The notes beneath the pieces are model-generated. The model was not told the origin of the DNA, made no database searches, and saw only the letters and a list, made by a program, of their open reading frames with translations. The position numbers were made by a program, and so were the translations under genes. This document shows, piece by piece, positions 23,907-33,165 of a stretch of 37,964 bases of DNA (position 1 is the first letter of the stretch; each line of letters begins with the position of its first letter). The stretch is from Gemmiger sp. (lineage in GTDB: Bacteria > Bacillota > Clostridia > Oscillospirales > Ruminococcaceae): positions 1-37,964 of the forward strand of contig JAQUSS010000012.1 of assembly GCA_028710135.1 (NCBI GenBank), in the 5' to 3' direction.

Positions 23907-26261
23907 ATGGATAGTAGCCAGGCCATCATCAAACCGGCGCTGCAAGCGCTGTTCCAAACCGAGTGGGAGCAATGCCGCGTAATTTTATTCAGCGCACCCT
24001 GCGGCTTTGGCAAAACCACAGCCGCCACCGCCCTGCTGGCGCAGCACACGGTTTGCCGTTACGATGCGGCGGAGCCGGATTTTCTTTCCACGCCCATTTC
24101 CCCCGGCTGCGATGCCGTTTTGATTGACGAATTGCAGCTGGTGCAGGAGAGTGCCGACCAGCAAACCATTTGCGAGTGGATCAAAGCAAACCCGTGCAAG
24201 CACTTTGTGCTGTTAAGCCGGGGGATTGTTCCCGGCTGGCTGATGCCGTTTCAGTTTACCGGGCTGCTGCGCACCATTGATAGCAAGGCGCTGCTGTTTG
24301 ACCGTGCCGCCACCGCAAAGCTGCTGGAGCAAAACGGCATTTTTCCCGCTGCCGAGGAGCTGACGGCCATCCAGGCGGAGAGCATTGGCTACCCGCTGGC
24401 GGTTTCCATTTTGTGCAGCTGCATGGCGGGCGGGGTTCCGTTCAGCGCCGCCGTGGCAGACGAAGTGCGCCGCCAACTTTTTATCCATTATGAAGAAGCC
24501 GTTTACCGCCGCTTTCCCTTGCCCATGCGGCAGCTGCTGCTAAACCTTGCCCCCTTTGAGCCCATCACGCCGGATCTTGCCATACTGCTGAGCGGCGATG
24601 GCCACGCGGGGGAGCTGCTGGGCCAAATTCAGCGTGACACCACCATGATGATTTACGATGAGCTGGATAGCTTTCACCTTTGGCCGGCCTTTCGGCAATT
24701 TTTGCTGTGGGAGATGCAGCAGCGGTATACCCCAGCCGAGCAGAATGCCATCTACAGCCGCGCCGCCCTTTATTACGACCTGCAAGAGGATTACGGCAAG
24801 GCGCTGGATTGCTACGCCCGCAGCGGCGAGCACCGCAAGGTGACCGAGCTGCTGATTAAAAATGCCGAGCAGCACCCCGGCGTGGGGCACTACTACGACA
24901 TGGAAAAATACTATTACGCCATGCCCCGCGAGGAGGTTTTGCAATCGCCCACGCTGCTTTGCGGCATGAGTATGCTCACCTCGCTCAATATGGATTACGA
25001 AGCATCGGAGGATTGGTACGCCGAGCTGAAAGCCTATGCCGCCCGGCTGAAAAAATCGGATGCCGAATACAAGGATGTGCAGGGCAAGCTGGCATATTTG
25101 GATATCGCCCTGCCCCAGCGTGGCAGCAACGGCCTGCTGGAGCTTATCCGCAGTGTGTTTACCATTTTGACGAACAAAAAAATTCAGCTACCCGCCTTTT
25201 CTGTCACCAGCACGCTGCCCAGCGTGATGAACGGCGGCAAGGATTTTTGCAGTTGGTCAAAACGAGATGAAATTTTGTACGATACCATGCGAAAACCGGT
25301 GGAAACGGTGCTGGGCCGGGGCGGCATTGGCCTTGCCGATTGTGCCCTGTGCGAAAGCCAGTTTGAAAAAAGCAAGGATGTTTCCACCCGCATGCTGACG
25401 CTTATGTCCCGCCTGGGCGAAATTCAGCGCAGCGGCACACCGGATATGGAGTTTGCCGTTGTGGGCCTGCTGGCACGGTTGCAGGTATCCCAGGGCAAGG
25501 CCGCCGCCGCCGTGGAGCTGTTAGAAAACCTGCGCACCAAATTTATTGAAACCGGGGAAAGCCGCTTTTTGCCGAACCTGGATGCCATGCTTTGCCGCAT
25601 TTGGCTGCGCACCGGCGATACCGACCGTGTGGCCCGCTGGCTGCGGGAAAAAGCCCCCTCCACCAGCCCCCGGCTGCGCGCTTTGTGGCGGTACCAGTAT
25701 TTCACGCTGGCCATGGTGCAAATTGCAAACGACGATTGCGACGGTGCCTTGCTTTTGCTGGCGCAGCTGCTGCCCTACTGCGTGCACTGCGGCCGCACCA
25801 TGGATGTGCTGCACATTCGGCTTTTAATGGCAATCTGCTATTTCCGCCTGCGGAATAAGGTATGGAAAGCGGCGCTTTCCGCCGCGCTGGATACGGCCTG
25901 CGAGCACGCGTTTATTCGGCCGGTGGCACAGTATGGCGGGGCCGTGCTGCCCCTGCTTACAAGCTGCGGCTGGCAGGGCGATGCCGCCTACCTGGAGCAG
26001 GTTATCGCCGCCACCCGCGAGCAAACGGTAAACTACCCGGATTTCCTTGTTTGCACCCATCAAATGGCCGAGCCGCTGACGGTAACCGAGCTGCAAGTGC
26101 TCAAGCTGTTGTGCCACGATAGAAGCAACGGCGAAATCGGTGAGATTTTGGGCATCAAGCTGGCCACGGTCAAAACCCACGTCAGCCATGTGCTGCAAAA
26201 GCTGGGCGTGGGCCGCCGCAATGAAGCAAAAGCCGCAGCCGAAAAGCTTGGCCTGCTATAA
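23907..26261 (+). CDS. MalT-like LuxR-family transcriptional regulator
   Basis: A 784-aa STAND-type regulator. Walker A PCGFGKTT is at residues 31-38, and the likely Walker B is AVLIDELQLV near 77-86. A long central region of helical repeats resembles the TPR/MalT sensor part. The last 65 residues form a LuxR helix-turn-helix: LTVTELQVLKLLCHDRSNGEIGEIL and LATVKTHVSHVLQKLGVGRR. Such proteins oligomerise on ligand and ATP binding and activate promoters. ATG at 23907 has AAAGGAGG six bases upstream; an in-frame start 11 codons earlier lacks this. It precedes the 85-aa gene and the HD-GYP sensor on the same strand, so it may regulate them. Confidence 0.88.
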   Translation: MDSSQAIIKPALQALFQTEWEQCRVILFSAPCGFGKTTAATALLAQHTVCRYDAAEPDFLSTPISPGCDAVLIDELQLVQESADQQTICEWIKANPCKHFVLLSRGIVPGWLMPFQFTGLLRTIDSKALLFDRAATAKLLEQNGIFPAAEELTAIQAESIGYPLAVSILCSCMAGGVPFSAAVADEVRRQLFIHYEEAVYRRFPLPMRQLLLNLAPFEPITPDLAILLSGDGHAGELLGQIQRDTTMMIYDELDSFHLWPAFRQFLLWEMQQRYTPAEQNAIYSRAALYYDLQEDYGKALDCYARSGEHRKVTELLIKNAEQHPGVGHYYDMEKYYYAMPREEVLQSPTLLCGMSMLTSLNMDYEASEDWYAELKAYAARLKKSDAEYKDVQGKLAYLDIALPQRGSNGLLELIRSVFTILTNKKIQLPAFSVTSTLPSVMNGGKDFCSWSKRDEILYDTMRKPVETVLGRGGIGLADCALCESQFEKSKDVSTRMLTLMSRLGEIQRSGTPDMEFAVVGLLARLQVSQGKAAAAVELLENLRTKFIETGESRFLPNLDAMLCRIWLRTGDTDRVARWLREKAPSTSPRLRALWRYQYFTLAMVQIANDDCDGALLLLAQLLPYCVHCGRTMDVLHIRLLMAICYFRLRNKVWKAALSAALDTACEHAFIRPVAQYGGAVLPLLTSCGWQGDAAYLEQVIAATREQTVNYPDFLVCTHQMAEPLTVTELQVLKLLCHDRSNGEIGEILGIKLATVKTHVSHVLQKLGVGRRNEAKAAAEKLGLL

Positions 26262-26276
26262 AAGGAGGGCCCCCAA

Positions 26277-26534
26277 ATGCGTTTTAAACCCGGTGTTACC
26301 CTAACCGAACAGGGCGGCTGGAAGCTGACCCTGGGCAACCGTGCGGCCCCCGTTGCCCCCCAAGATGCCGCCCTGGCGGGGGCCATCGCGCAGGGCGTGT
26401 GCGAGGTTGACCGCCTGACCGCCCTCATCGCCCGCACCCGCGGCGTGGGGGAGGTTGATGCCGCCATCGACCTTGCCCAGTTCATCTTAGATTATGGGGA
26501 TTTTATAGCCGAGCGCCCCACCCCGCAAAAATAA
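26277..26534 (+). CDS. 85-aa protein, PqqD-like by pattern, function unknown
   Basis: A small soluble protein with an excellent ribosome binding site (AAAGGAGGG) and only 15 bp between it and the LuxR stop, so it is probably co-transcribed. The pattern KPGVTLTEQGGWKLTLGN, then a helical part ending in DLAQFILDYGDFI, is reminiscent of PqqD-type winged-helix domains, which bind peptides (RiPP recognition elements). The similarity is weak, no radical SAM or precursor gene is nearby, and this call is speculative. It may equally be an accessory factor of the LuxR regulator. Confidence 0.6.
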   Translation: MRFKPGVTLTEQGGWKLTLGNRAAPVAPQDAALAGAIAQGVCEVDRLTALIARTRGVGEVDAAIDLAQFILDYGDFIAERPTPQK

Positions 26535-26590
26535 CCCCCGCGCCCCCCGTTTCGCCCGGCAAAAACACCCCCCATGCCGCCACCCCCGTT

Positions 26591-26705
26591 GTAGGGGTCG
26601 ATGCCCACATCGACCCGCAAGGTAGCGGCAATTCCCGGGTCGATGCCCACATCGACCCGCAAGGTGGCGGCAATTTCCGGGCCGATGAAGGGCATCGGCC
26701 CCTAC
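26591..26705. repeat. 42-bp tandem hairpin array bounded by GTAGGGG/CCCCTAC
   Basis: Three units begin at 26595, 26637 and 26679, exactly 42 bp apart. Units 1 and 2 carry GGGTCGATG-CCCA-CATCGACCC hairpins. Unit 3 carries GGGCCGATG-AAGGG-CATCGGCCC, in which both arms changed together. The whole array starts with GTAGGGG (26591-26597) and ends with the complementary CCCCTAC (26699-26705). It lies between the 85-aa gene and the HD-GYP gene, whose ATG is only 24 bp further, so it would form structure in any read-through mRNA. Confidence 0.88.
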
Positions 26706-26728
26706 TAGAATAGAAAGAGGCGCCGTAG

Positions 26729-29700
26729 ATGGATGTAAAAACAAGGCTGTGGGGCGTGCTGGTAACGCTGCTCGCCTGCACCGGGTTTGTGGTGTCGGCT
26801 GCTGCGGCGGAACCCACCGCCGCGGCCACACAAACTGCCACCGCCACACAAACTGCCACGGCCACGCAAACCGGCGAATCGGCGCTGACCGACTACGTGC
26901 AAACGCTGTACAACGCCAAAAACGGCCTGCCGACCAGTGAGGCCAACGCCGTCCTGCAAACGCGGGACGGTTACCTTTGGATTGGCAGCTACGGCGGCCT
27001 GCTGCGGTATGACGGGCAGGAGTTCCGCAACTACAGCACCGAGAACGACGGCCTCAGCTCCTCCGGCATTCGCGCGCTGTTTGAGGATGCCGAAGGCGTG
27101 CTCTGGGTCGGCACCAACGATGCGGGCGTCTACCGCTACCAAGATAACGAATTTGTCGCGTGTGAAACGCAGGACCCCGCCTTCCACTCCATCCGCTGCT
27201 TTGCGCAGGATAGCACCGGCACCCTCTACGTTGGCACGGCGGCCGGGCTGGCGGTGGTGGGGCCGGGCAGCGTCATCACCCCCGTGGCGGTGCCCACGCT
27301 GCAAAACCAAACCGTCTACTCCCTCTCGGTCGATCAAAATGATGTTCTTTGGGGCACGGCGGGGGATGGCTCGGCCTTTGCCCTGCAAGCGGGGGCGCTG
27401 CGCTACCGCTTTGAGGCGGGTGCCCTTTCCGCGTATGAGTATTACTCCGTTTTGGCCGATGGCGAGGCCATTTACCTTGGCACAAGCGGCAACACCCTCA
27501 TCAAGCTTACGCTGCGCGATGCCGCCTATACCCCCACCTCCTACACCGCCATCCAGTACGATACCGGCACCCTGCAAACCGCCAACGTCCTCTACAAACA
27601 GCCCACGGGCGAGCTGTGGCTGGGCACCAACAGCGGTGTGGGCTACTTTGATGCCGATATGACCCTGCACGTCCCGCAGGCGCTGGCGCAAAACACCTTC
27701 CTCTCCAGCCTTGCGGCCGACTATGAGGGCGGGCTTTGGGTTGCCTCAACCCAAAGCGGGGTCTACCAGCTCAGCCACGGCAAATTCTCGGCCCTCACCC
27801 CCGCGGCGGGCCTTGGCGGCAAATCCATCAACGCGGCGATGCGGCTGGGCGGGCTTGCCTATGTCGCCTCAGATAGCGGGCTGGATATTTTGGATGCCGG
27901 CTGGCAGCCCGTCCACAACGCTCTCACCGAACGGATGGCGGGCCTGCGCATTCGCCACTTGTTGGCCGATAGCGGGGGCACCCTTTGGCTTTCCACCTAC
28001 AGTGATGATGCGCTGCTGCGCTACACCCCCGCCACGGGGGAGATACAGTCCCTCACCGAGCAGGACGGCCTGCTCAGCAACAAGGTGCGGCAGGTGGTGG
28101 AGCTGCAAAATGGCGATTTGGCCGTCAGCACCACCGGCGGCGTCAACCGGCTGCGCGGCGGGCGGGTGATTGCCAGCTACGGGCAGGAGCAGGGCTTGCA
28201 AAACCCGATGATCCTATGCCTGCTTGAACTGCCCGATGGCACCCTGCTGGCCGGCAGCGACGGCATGGGCATCTACGCCATTGCGCCGGGCGGCACCGTC
28301 ACGAATATCGCGGCGGAAAACGGCCTATCCGCCGGTGTTGTCCTGCGGATGTGCGCGGACGAAAAGGCGGGCGGCGTTTGGGTCAGCGCGGGCAGCGGCC
28401 TGTATTTTATGGATGAAACCGGCGCGGTGCGCGAAATTAGCGAGATGCGCTACGGCATTGGCAGCGTGTTTGATTTGCTGGTTAAGGATGACGACGTTTG
28501 GCTGATGAAAAGCAGCGGCCTGATCATCCTCCCGCGGGAGCAGCTGCTTGGCAACGCGGCCATGACGCCGACCGAGTACGGCCCCGAAAGCGGCCTGACC
28601 GAAAACCTGACCGCCAACGCCTGGAATTTGTATGAGGATGGTGTCCTCACCCTCTGCACCGTCAACGGCATCTTTTTGTTTGATACCAACAACATCCCGC
28701 AAAACACCGTTCCGCCCAAAACCACCATCAGTGAGGTTACCATCCAGCGCACCGGCGGCGAAAAAACCACCGCCCAAAACCCCACCGCGCTTGTGTTGCC
28801 GGCCGATACCCGCCGCGTCACCCTCAACCTGGCCTGCCTTTCCTACACGGCCGCGCCCTGCACCGTCCGCTATTGGATGGAGGGCTTTGATGCCGAGCCC
28901 ATCACGGTGGATGCCCGCAAGCTGCGCGATGTCAGCTATACCAACCTCAAGGGCGGCGATTACGTGCTGCACCTCACCGCCGTCAACGCGGATGGCGTGC
29001 CCGCACAGCAAGAAACGGTGCTGACGCTGAAAAAGGAACTGACCCTGCTGGAAAAACCCGGCTTTTGGGCGTCGGCCTCGCTCTGCACCGTGCTGTTCAT
29101 GACACTGGCCACCTATCTTGTCGTGCAAATCAAAACCCGCCGCATGAAACGCCGCGAACAGGAATACAAGGCCATCACCGATCAGGCGCTCAAAACCATT
29201 GCCAACACGATTGATGCCAAGGACAAATACACCAACGGCCATTCGGTTCGGGTCGCAAAATATTCGCAGGAGATTGCCCGCAGGCTGGGCTACCCGGTGG
29301 AGGACGTGGAAAAGGTCTATTACATGGCCCTGCTGCATGATATTGGCAAAATTGGCATCCCGGATTCCATCCTCAATAAGCCGGGCAAGCTGACCGATGA
29401 AGAATTTGCCATCATGCGCCGCCACACCGTCATCGGGCGCGATATCCTCAAGGATTTTACCGCGCTGCCCCATATTGGTGATGGCGCGCTCTCCCACCAC
29501 GAGCATTACGACGGCAGCGGCTACCCCGAACACAAGCGCGGCGAGGAAATCCCCGCCGTGGCCCGCATCATTGGCGCCGCCGATGCGTACGATGCCATGG
29601 CCACCAAGCGCTCTTATAAAGAAATTAACGATAAAGGGTATATTTTGGCCGAGTTCGAGAAATACGGCGGCAAACAGTTTGACCCCCTCATCGCCAAAAT

Positions 29701-29785
29701 CATGCGCGACATCATCGAGGGCGGCGGCCTGCCGGGCTATGGGCCAAACGGGCAAACCAACCGCAGATACCCCCGCCGCAAATAA
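26729..29785 (+). CDS. Membrane sensor with beta-propeller repeats and HD-GYP c-di-GMP phosphodiesterase
   Basis: A 1018-aa protein. Order of domains: signal peptide or anchor (about 8-27); a Thr/Gln/Ala repeat (TQTATATQTATATQT, 34-48); two-component-regulator propeller repeats (about 50-660) with recurring LWIGSYGGLLRYD, LWVGTNDAGVYRY and LWLGTNSGVGYF motifs; a Y_Y_Y-like domain (about 690-765); one membrane span (about 780-802); and an HD-GYP domain with HDIGKIGIPD near 870-880 and HHEHYDGSGYP near 922-932. HD, GYP and the extra metal-ligand His are intact, so c-di-GMP hydrolysis is expected, driven by an extracellular signal. Propellers of this type are usually fused to histidine kinases, so the HD-GYP output is less common. 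ATG follows AAAGAGG. Confidence 0.92.
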   Translation: MDVKTRLWGVLVTLLACTGFVVSAAAAEPTAAATQTATATQTATATQTGESALTDYVQTLYNAKNGLPTSEANAVLQTRDGYLWIGSYGGLLRYDGQEFRNYSTENDGLSSSGIRALFEDAEGVLWVGTNDAGVYRYQDNEFVACETQDPAFHSIRCFAQDSTGTLYVGTAAGLAVVGPGSVITPVAVPTLQNQTVYSLSVDQNDVLWGTAGDGSAFALQAGALRYRFEAGALSAYEYYSVLADGEAIYLGTSGNTLIKLTLRDAAYTPTSYTAIQYDTGTLQTANVLYKQPTGELWLGTNSGVGYFDADMTLHVPQALAQNTFLSSLAADYEGGLWVASTQSGVYQLSHGKFSALTPAAGLGGKSINAAMRLGGLAYVASDSGLDILDAGWQPVHNALTERMAGLRIRHLLADSGGTLWLSTYSDDALLRYTPATGEIQSLTEQDGLLSNKVRQVVELQNGDLAVSTTGGVNRLRGGRVIASYGQEQGLQNPMILCLLELPDGTLLAGSDGMGIYAIAPGGTVTNIAAENGLSAGVVLRMCADEKAGGVWVSAGSGLYFMDETGAVREISEMRYGIGSVFDLLVKDDDVWLMKSSGLIILPREQLLGNAAMTPTEYGPESGLTENLTANAWNLYEDGVLTLCTVNGIFLFDTNNIPQNTVPPKTTISEVTIQRTGGEKTTAQNPTALVLPADTRRVTLNLACLSYTAAPCTVRYWMEGFDAEPITVDARKLRDVSYTNLKGGDYVLHLTAVNADGVPAQQETVLTLKKELTLLEKPGFWASASLCTVLFMTLATYLVVQIKTRRMKRREQEYKAITDQALKTIANTIDAKDKYTNGHSVRVAKYSQEIARRLGYPVEDVEKVYYMALLHDIGKIGIPDSILNKPGKLTDEEFAIMRRHTVIGRDILKDFTALPHIGDGALSHHEHYDGSGYPEHKRGEEIPAVARIIGAADAYDAMATKRSYKEINDKGYILAEFEKYGGKQFDPLIAKIMRDIIEGGGLPGYGPNGQTNRRYPRRK

Positions 29786-29851
29786 CAATTTTCAACCACC
29801 CCATAACGCGGGGGCGGTTGCAAATGCCCGCAATAACCTGCAATAAAAAAA

Positions 29852-29895
29852 GCCGAACAGAACCCCCAAAAAAGGGTTTCCTGTTCGGCCTTTTT
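29852..29895 (+). terminator. Intrinsic terminator of the HD-GYP gene
   Basis: GCCGAACAG (29852-29860) pairs with CTGTTCGGC (29881-29889), and inner AACCC pairs with GGGTT (29874-29878), followed by CTTTTT. An A-tract precedes the stem, so it may also work on the other strand. Confidence 0.9.
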
Positions 29896-29929
29896 GCTGT
29901 AAAACCCGCCACGGCAAAATTTATGCCGC

Positions 29930-30580
29930 GCACCATAGGGGCGGCCACCCACAAACCCCGCACCCCGCCGGGGCCCGGCCACCATGTATGGTGGCCCTAC
30001 GGTGGTTGCGGCGATTACAACGCACATGGTAAAATTTGCACCGCCCACCACATGGGCCCCCGTAGGGGCACGATACATCGTGCCCGCCCAATGGGAGCAA
30101 CGGGGCCTGGTAAAACCGGCATTGTGCCCGTGGTGGGGCCAAATTTGTGCCGTGCGGCATACCGGGGAAAAATTTGCCCCACCCACCGTGCTGCGGCACC
30201 CCACAAACCCCGAACCTCGCCAGGGCCGGCCACCATGTATGGTGGCCCTACGGTGTTGAGGCCACGATAGGGCCTCCGTAGGGGCACGATACATCGTGCC
30301 CGCCCCACGGGGGCAACGGGGTATGGAAAAACCGGCATCGCACCGTATGGGGGCAAAATTTGCACCGCCCACCCAATGGGGTTGCGGCGGGGGTGGGGGG
30401 CCGCCCGCCGCGTGGGGGTAATCCCCGGAACCATGCCGCCCGCCGCATCGTGGCACCGCGCGCCGCGCCCTGGGCCCGGCCACCATGTATGGTGGCCCTA
30501 CGGGGGCGGCATGAATCGAGGGTTCCGGCGCGGCGGCCAACGCGCCATGGCAAATTTGCACCGCCCACCACATGGGGTTG
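29930..30580. repeat. Intergenic block of hairpin repeats (three A-type, two B-type)
   Basis: Type A cores (inverted, ending CCCTACGG) lie at 29977-29996, 30228-30247 and 30478-30497. Type B cores lie at 30066-30085 and 30282-30301. As in the 22.7-23.5 kb block, B units are followed by a GCCC-ACGGGGGCAACGGGG flank and A units by GGTTGCG or GGGGCGG. The block ends near the 3' end of the minus-strand AraC gene and has no credible coding sequence. Confidence 0.9.
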
Positions 30581-30678
30581 GCGAAAATGTTTGCGGGTGG
30601 CTCGGCGCGATGCCGATGTAGGCAATAGCCCCCTCTTTTTTATCTGGGTGGTGGGCGACGAATACAAGGAGAAAACGG

Positions 30679-31623
30679 TTAAAAATCAAACAGTTCACCG
30701 GAATTTTTATCGGCAAACGAAAAAAGCTCGTGCACAAAAGGGGCCTCGGTGTTGCTGCGCACCCATTCGCTGGGGGACATATGCATATGCTTTTGAAACT
30801 GCCGGTTAAAGCTGGAAACCGAAGTGAACCCGACCTGCTTGGCAACCTCGTTGAAAGGAATCGCTTTGGTATAAATCAGATCCCGCGCGCGGCTGATGCG
30901 GTAACGTTCCAAATAAGCCTGTGGAGATAACCCCACGGCCTGGGTAAAAATGCGGCGAAAGTGGCTTTCGCTCAAAAACGAAAGTGCGGCCAGCTCTTTT
31001 AGGGTCACTGCCTCGGCGTAGTGCTGCCGAATGTGGCGAATCGCATGGCTGACGGCGGTAAGGCAGTGGGGTGGGTGGCCCTCGTCATCGGAAAAACCGA
31101 GAAAAGCAAGGTCGGTCAACACGGTAAGCAGAAGGCCGTGGATGGCTTGGTCGTACAGGCTCTCCTTGTGATGAAATTCTTGGAACAAAAGGCGAAGCAA
31201 CTGGTACAACGGGCCGGCCATATTTGCAGAAAGCAAAAGCGGTACCTGCTGCACCGCGTAAAACAGGGCCGAAAGCCCCTCGCCGCCCTGGATGCCGTTT
31301 TTTGGGGCAAACAAAAGGTCGATATCAACAAAAATATATTCCCAGCAGCTATCGGAGGTTGGGCTGGTGGTGATATGCGGCGTGTTGGGATAGATGATGG
31401 AAAAATCCCCTTCCTGATAATCAGCCACGGAATTTTCAAAGCAAACGGTACCCTTGCCGGAAATACAATATCCAATTTCAATGCAGTTGTGAAAATGGAG
31501 GAAAAGCGGTTGGCCCATGGTGGCAAGCCAATGGCGGCCCAAAAATGCCACGACAGGAAAATCTGACGGCAGATGATAGGGGCGATAACGGCGCGGCAAC
31601 GTTTGGAATGATTGATTTTGCAT
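30679..31623 (-). CDS. AraC family transcriptional regulator
   Basis: A 314-aa regulator. The N-terminal half is a cupin-like sensor (FHNCIEIGYCISGKGTVCFEN, then YQEGDFSIIYPNTPH). The C-terminal 100 residues carry two helix-turn-helix motifs: TLKELAALSFLSESHFRRIF and IPFNEVAKQVGFTSVSSFNRQFQKHMHMSP, the AraC signature. ATG at 31623 follows GGAGGCG at nine bases; the TTG five codons upstream overlaps this site. It is divergent from the M20 dipeptidase gene, and the two promoters overlap, so it probably controls the dipeptidase-UroD-ABC cluster in response to a small ligand, likely the imported substrate. Confidence 0.92.
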   Translation of the reverse strand: MQNQSFQTLPRRYRPYHLPSDFPVVAFLGRHWLATMGQPLFLHFHNCIEIGYCISGKGTVCFENSVADYQEGDFSIIYPNTPHITTSPTSDSCWEYIFVDIDLLFAPKNGIQGGEGLSALFYAVQQVPLLLSANMAGPLYQLLRLLFQEFHHKESLYDQAIHGLLLTVLTDLAFLGFSDDEGHPPHCLTAVSHAIRHIRQHYAEAVTLKELAALSFLSESHFRRIFTQAVGLSPQAYLERYRISRARDLIYTKAIPFNEVAKQVGFTSVSSFNRQFQKHMHMSPSEWVRSNTEAPFVHELFSFADKNSGELFDF

Positions 31624-31644
31624 ACTTTTCGCCTCCAATGTACA

Positions 31645-31693
31645 CGGACAAGCCGCGCAAGAATTTATATAATTTTAGCAGAGAGAAAAGCAA
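31645..31693. promoter_or_regulatory. Overlapping divergent promoters of araC-type and M20 genes
   Basis: Plus strand: CGGACA (31645-31650), a 17-bp spacer, TATAAT (31668-31673). Minus strand: TTGCTT (31693-31688), an 18-bp spacer, TATAAA (31669-31664). The two -10 boxes share bases 31668-31669, so polymerase cannot occupy both at once. This is a typical layout for an autoregulated AraC switch. No clear AraC operator repeat was identified. Confidence 0.6.
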
Positions 31694-33165
31694 TGCGCAA
31701 GCCTACAAAGGCTTTGCAAAGGGCGGCTTCCACCCATGGTGTGGCGGCCAAAGAATTGAAAGTACAGGGCGGTGTCAAGTCGGTGGTTGAAATAGAACAG
31801 GTTCGCTGTATCAAAAAATGGGTGCAGGCGCACCGCGATGAGCTTGTAGGTGACATCTGCAAAATTGTGGATATACCCAGTGTATCCCAACCGCAGCAGG
31901 GGCAGGAGGCACCCTTTGGCGCACCCTGCAACAACGCGCTGCGCGCGGTGCTGGCATTGGGCGAACGCTTTGGCCTGAACGCCGAAAATACAGACCACGG
32001 CTGTGGCCAGCTATGGTGGCAGGCAGGCGCGCCCCAAACCAAAAAAACACTGGGGCTATGGGCACATTTGGATGTGGTGCCCGCAGATGCCGGGTGGTAT
32101 TACCCGCCGTTTGCAAGCAGCGTGCATGACAATTACCTGATTGGGCGCGGCGTACAAGATAACAAAGGCCCGGCCATTGCGCTGCTTTATGTGTTGCGCT
32201 GCCTGAAGGAAACCGGCTTCACCTTGCCCTATACGGTGGCGGCCTGTTATGGCACCAGCGAAGAAAATGGGATGCTGGATTTGCAGGCGTGGCTGCCCCA
32301 CCACCGCCCACCCGATTATAACCTTGTGGCGGATTGTGGCTTCCCACTTTGCCACGGCGAGATGGGGGATTTGAAAGTACAATTTCGCTGGCGGCAAACC
32401 GATGCCAATGCGCCACTGGCGCTTTTTGCGGGCAATGCGCTGAACATCATCCCCGATTATGCAAGCTGCCGCCCGGCGGGGAGCACCCGCCTGCTGGAGG
32501 GGTACGGCGTGGCCGCACACGTTGCGGCCCCCAAAAACAGCAAAAATGCAATTCATGATTTGGCAACAAAAATGGCCGGTAGCGCCACCGGCATCCGTGC
32601 AGATACCGCCCCCCTGTGGGAGTTTTTGCAACGAATGACAGCCGATAACCACGGCCATGCCGCCGGTATAGCAGAAAAAGACGAGGTATCCGGCGAACTG
32701 GTGGGAACCATTACCATGATACGAACAACCCCGGATGCGGTTGTACTCTCTGCGGATTATCGCTACCCGATTTTTCATGGAGATTCCCTATCGGATGGCA
32801 GCCGCGTGCTGGAAAAGCTGAAGGCATTGGGCAAACGCTATGGGTTGGAGGTTTGCGTTTTAAGCAATTCCAAACCGTCCTTCTTCCCGGAACAGGCCCC
32901 CTTTGTGCAAGCCCTGATGAAAAGCTACCGCGCCTGTACCGGCAGCAAAACCCCACCTTTTGTGATGAGCGGCGGCAGCTACGCAAGGATGCTGCCCAAT
33001 GCCGTGGCCTACGGCATGGCATCCGAACATAAAACGTTGTACCGGGAAATGGGGTGGCCCAATGGTATTGGCGATTACCACCAAACCAACGAATCCATTT
33101 GTATTGAGGAACTGATGGAAGGCATCGTGATTTACTGTTTGTCTTTGCTGGAACTGAAATTTTAA
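31693..33165 (+). CDS. M20 family dipeptidase (PepV-like)
   Basis: Zinc-dependent peptidase of 490 aa from ATG 31693. Metal and catalytic motifs are in order: HLDVVP, GRGVQDNKGP, GTSEENGM, ADCGFP and the C-terminal GDYHQTNESI. The first 30 or so residues are basic and not typical of the family. An in-frame GTG at 31783 would give 460 aa, closer to the usual length, and would leave a 100-nt leader from the predicted transcription start near 31680. The ATG start leaves only about 13 nt, so the start is uncertain. It is the first gene of the cluster controlled by the divergent AraC protein; a carnosine-like or amidated-sugar substrate is conceivable, but nothing in the sequence decides it. Confidence 0.85.
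   Translation: MRKPTKALQRAASTHGVAAKELKVQGGVKSVVEIEQVRCIKKWVQAHRDELVGDICKIVDIPSVSQPQQGQEAPFGAPCNNALRAVLALGERFGLNAENTDHGCGQLWWQAGAPQTKKTLGLWAHLDVVPADAGWYYPPFASSVHDNYLIGRGVQDNKGPAIALLYVLRCLKETGFTLPYTVAACYGTSEENGMLDLQAWLPHHRPPDYNLVADCGFPLCHGEMGDLKVQFRWRQTDANAPLALFAGNALNIIPDYASCRPAGSTRLLEGYGVAAHVAAPKNSKNAIHDLATKMAGSATGIRADTAPLWEFLQRMTADNHGHAAGIAEKDEVSGELVGTITMIRTTPDAVVLSADYRYPIFHGDSLSDGSRVLEKLKALGKRYGLEVCVLSNSKPSFFPEQAPFVQALMKSYRACTGSKTPPFVMSGGSYARMLPNAVAYGMASEHKTLYREMGWPNGIGDYHQTNESICIEELMEGIVIYCLSLLELKF

Noticed and set aside
26591-26705. CRISPR-like short array
   Set aside because: Only three units, with nearly identical 'spacers' and no cas gene. It is a tandem repeat, not a CRISPR array.
28325-29788. 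487-codon minus-strand open frame opposite the HD-GYP gene
   Set aside because: The plus-strand frame has clear propeller and HD-GYP motifs over the same bases; the antisense product has no recognisable domain.
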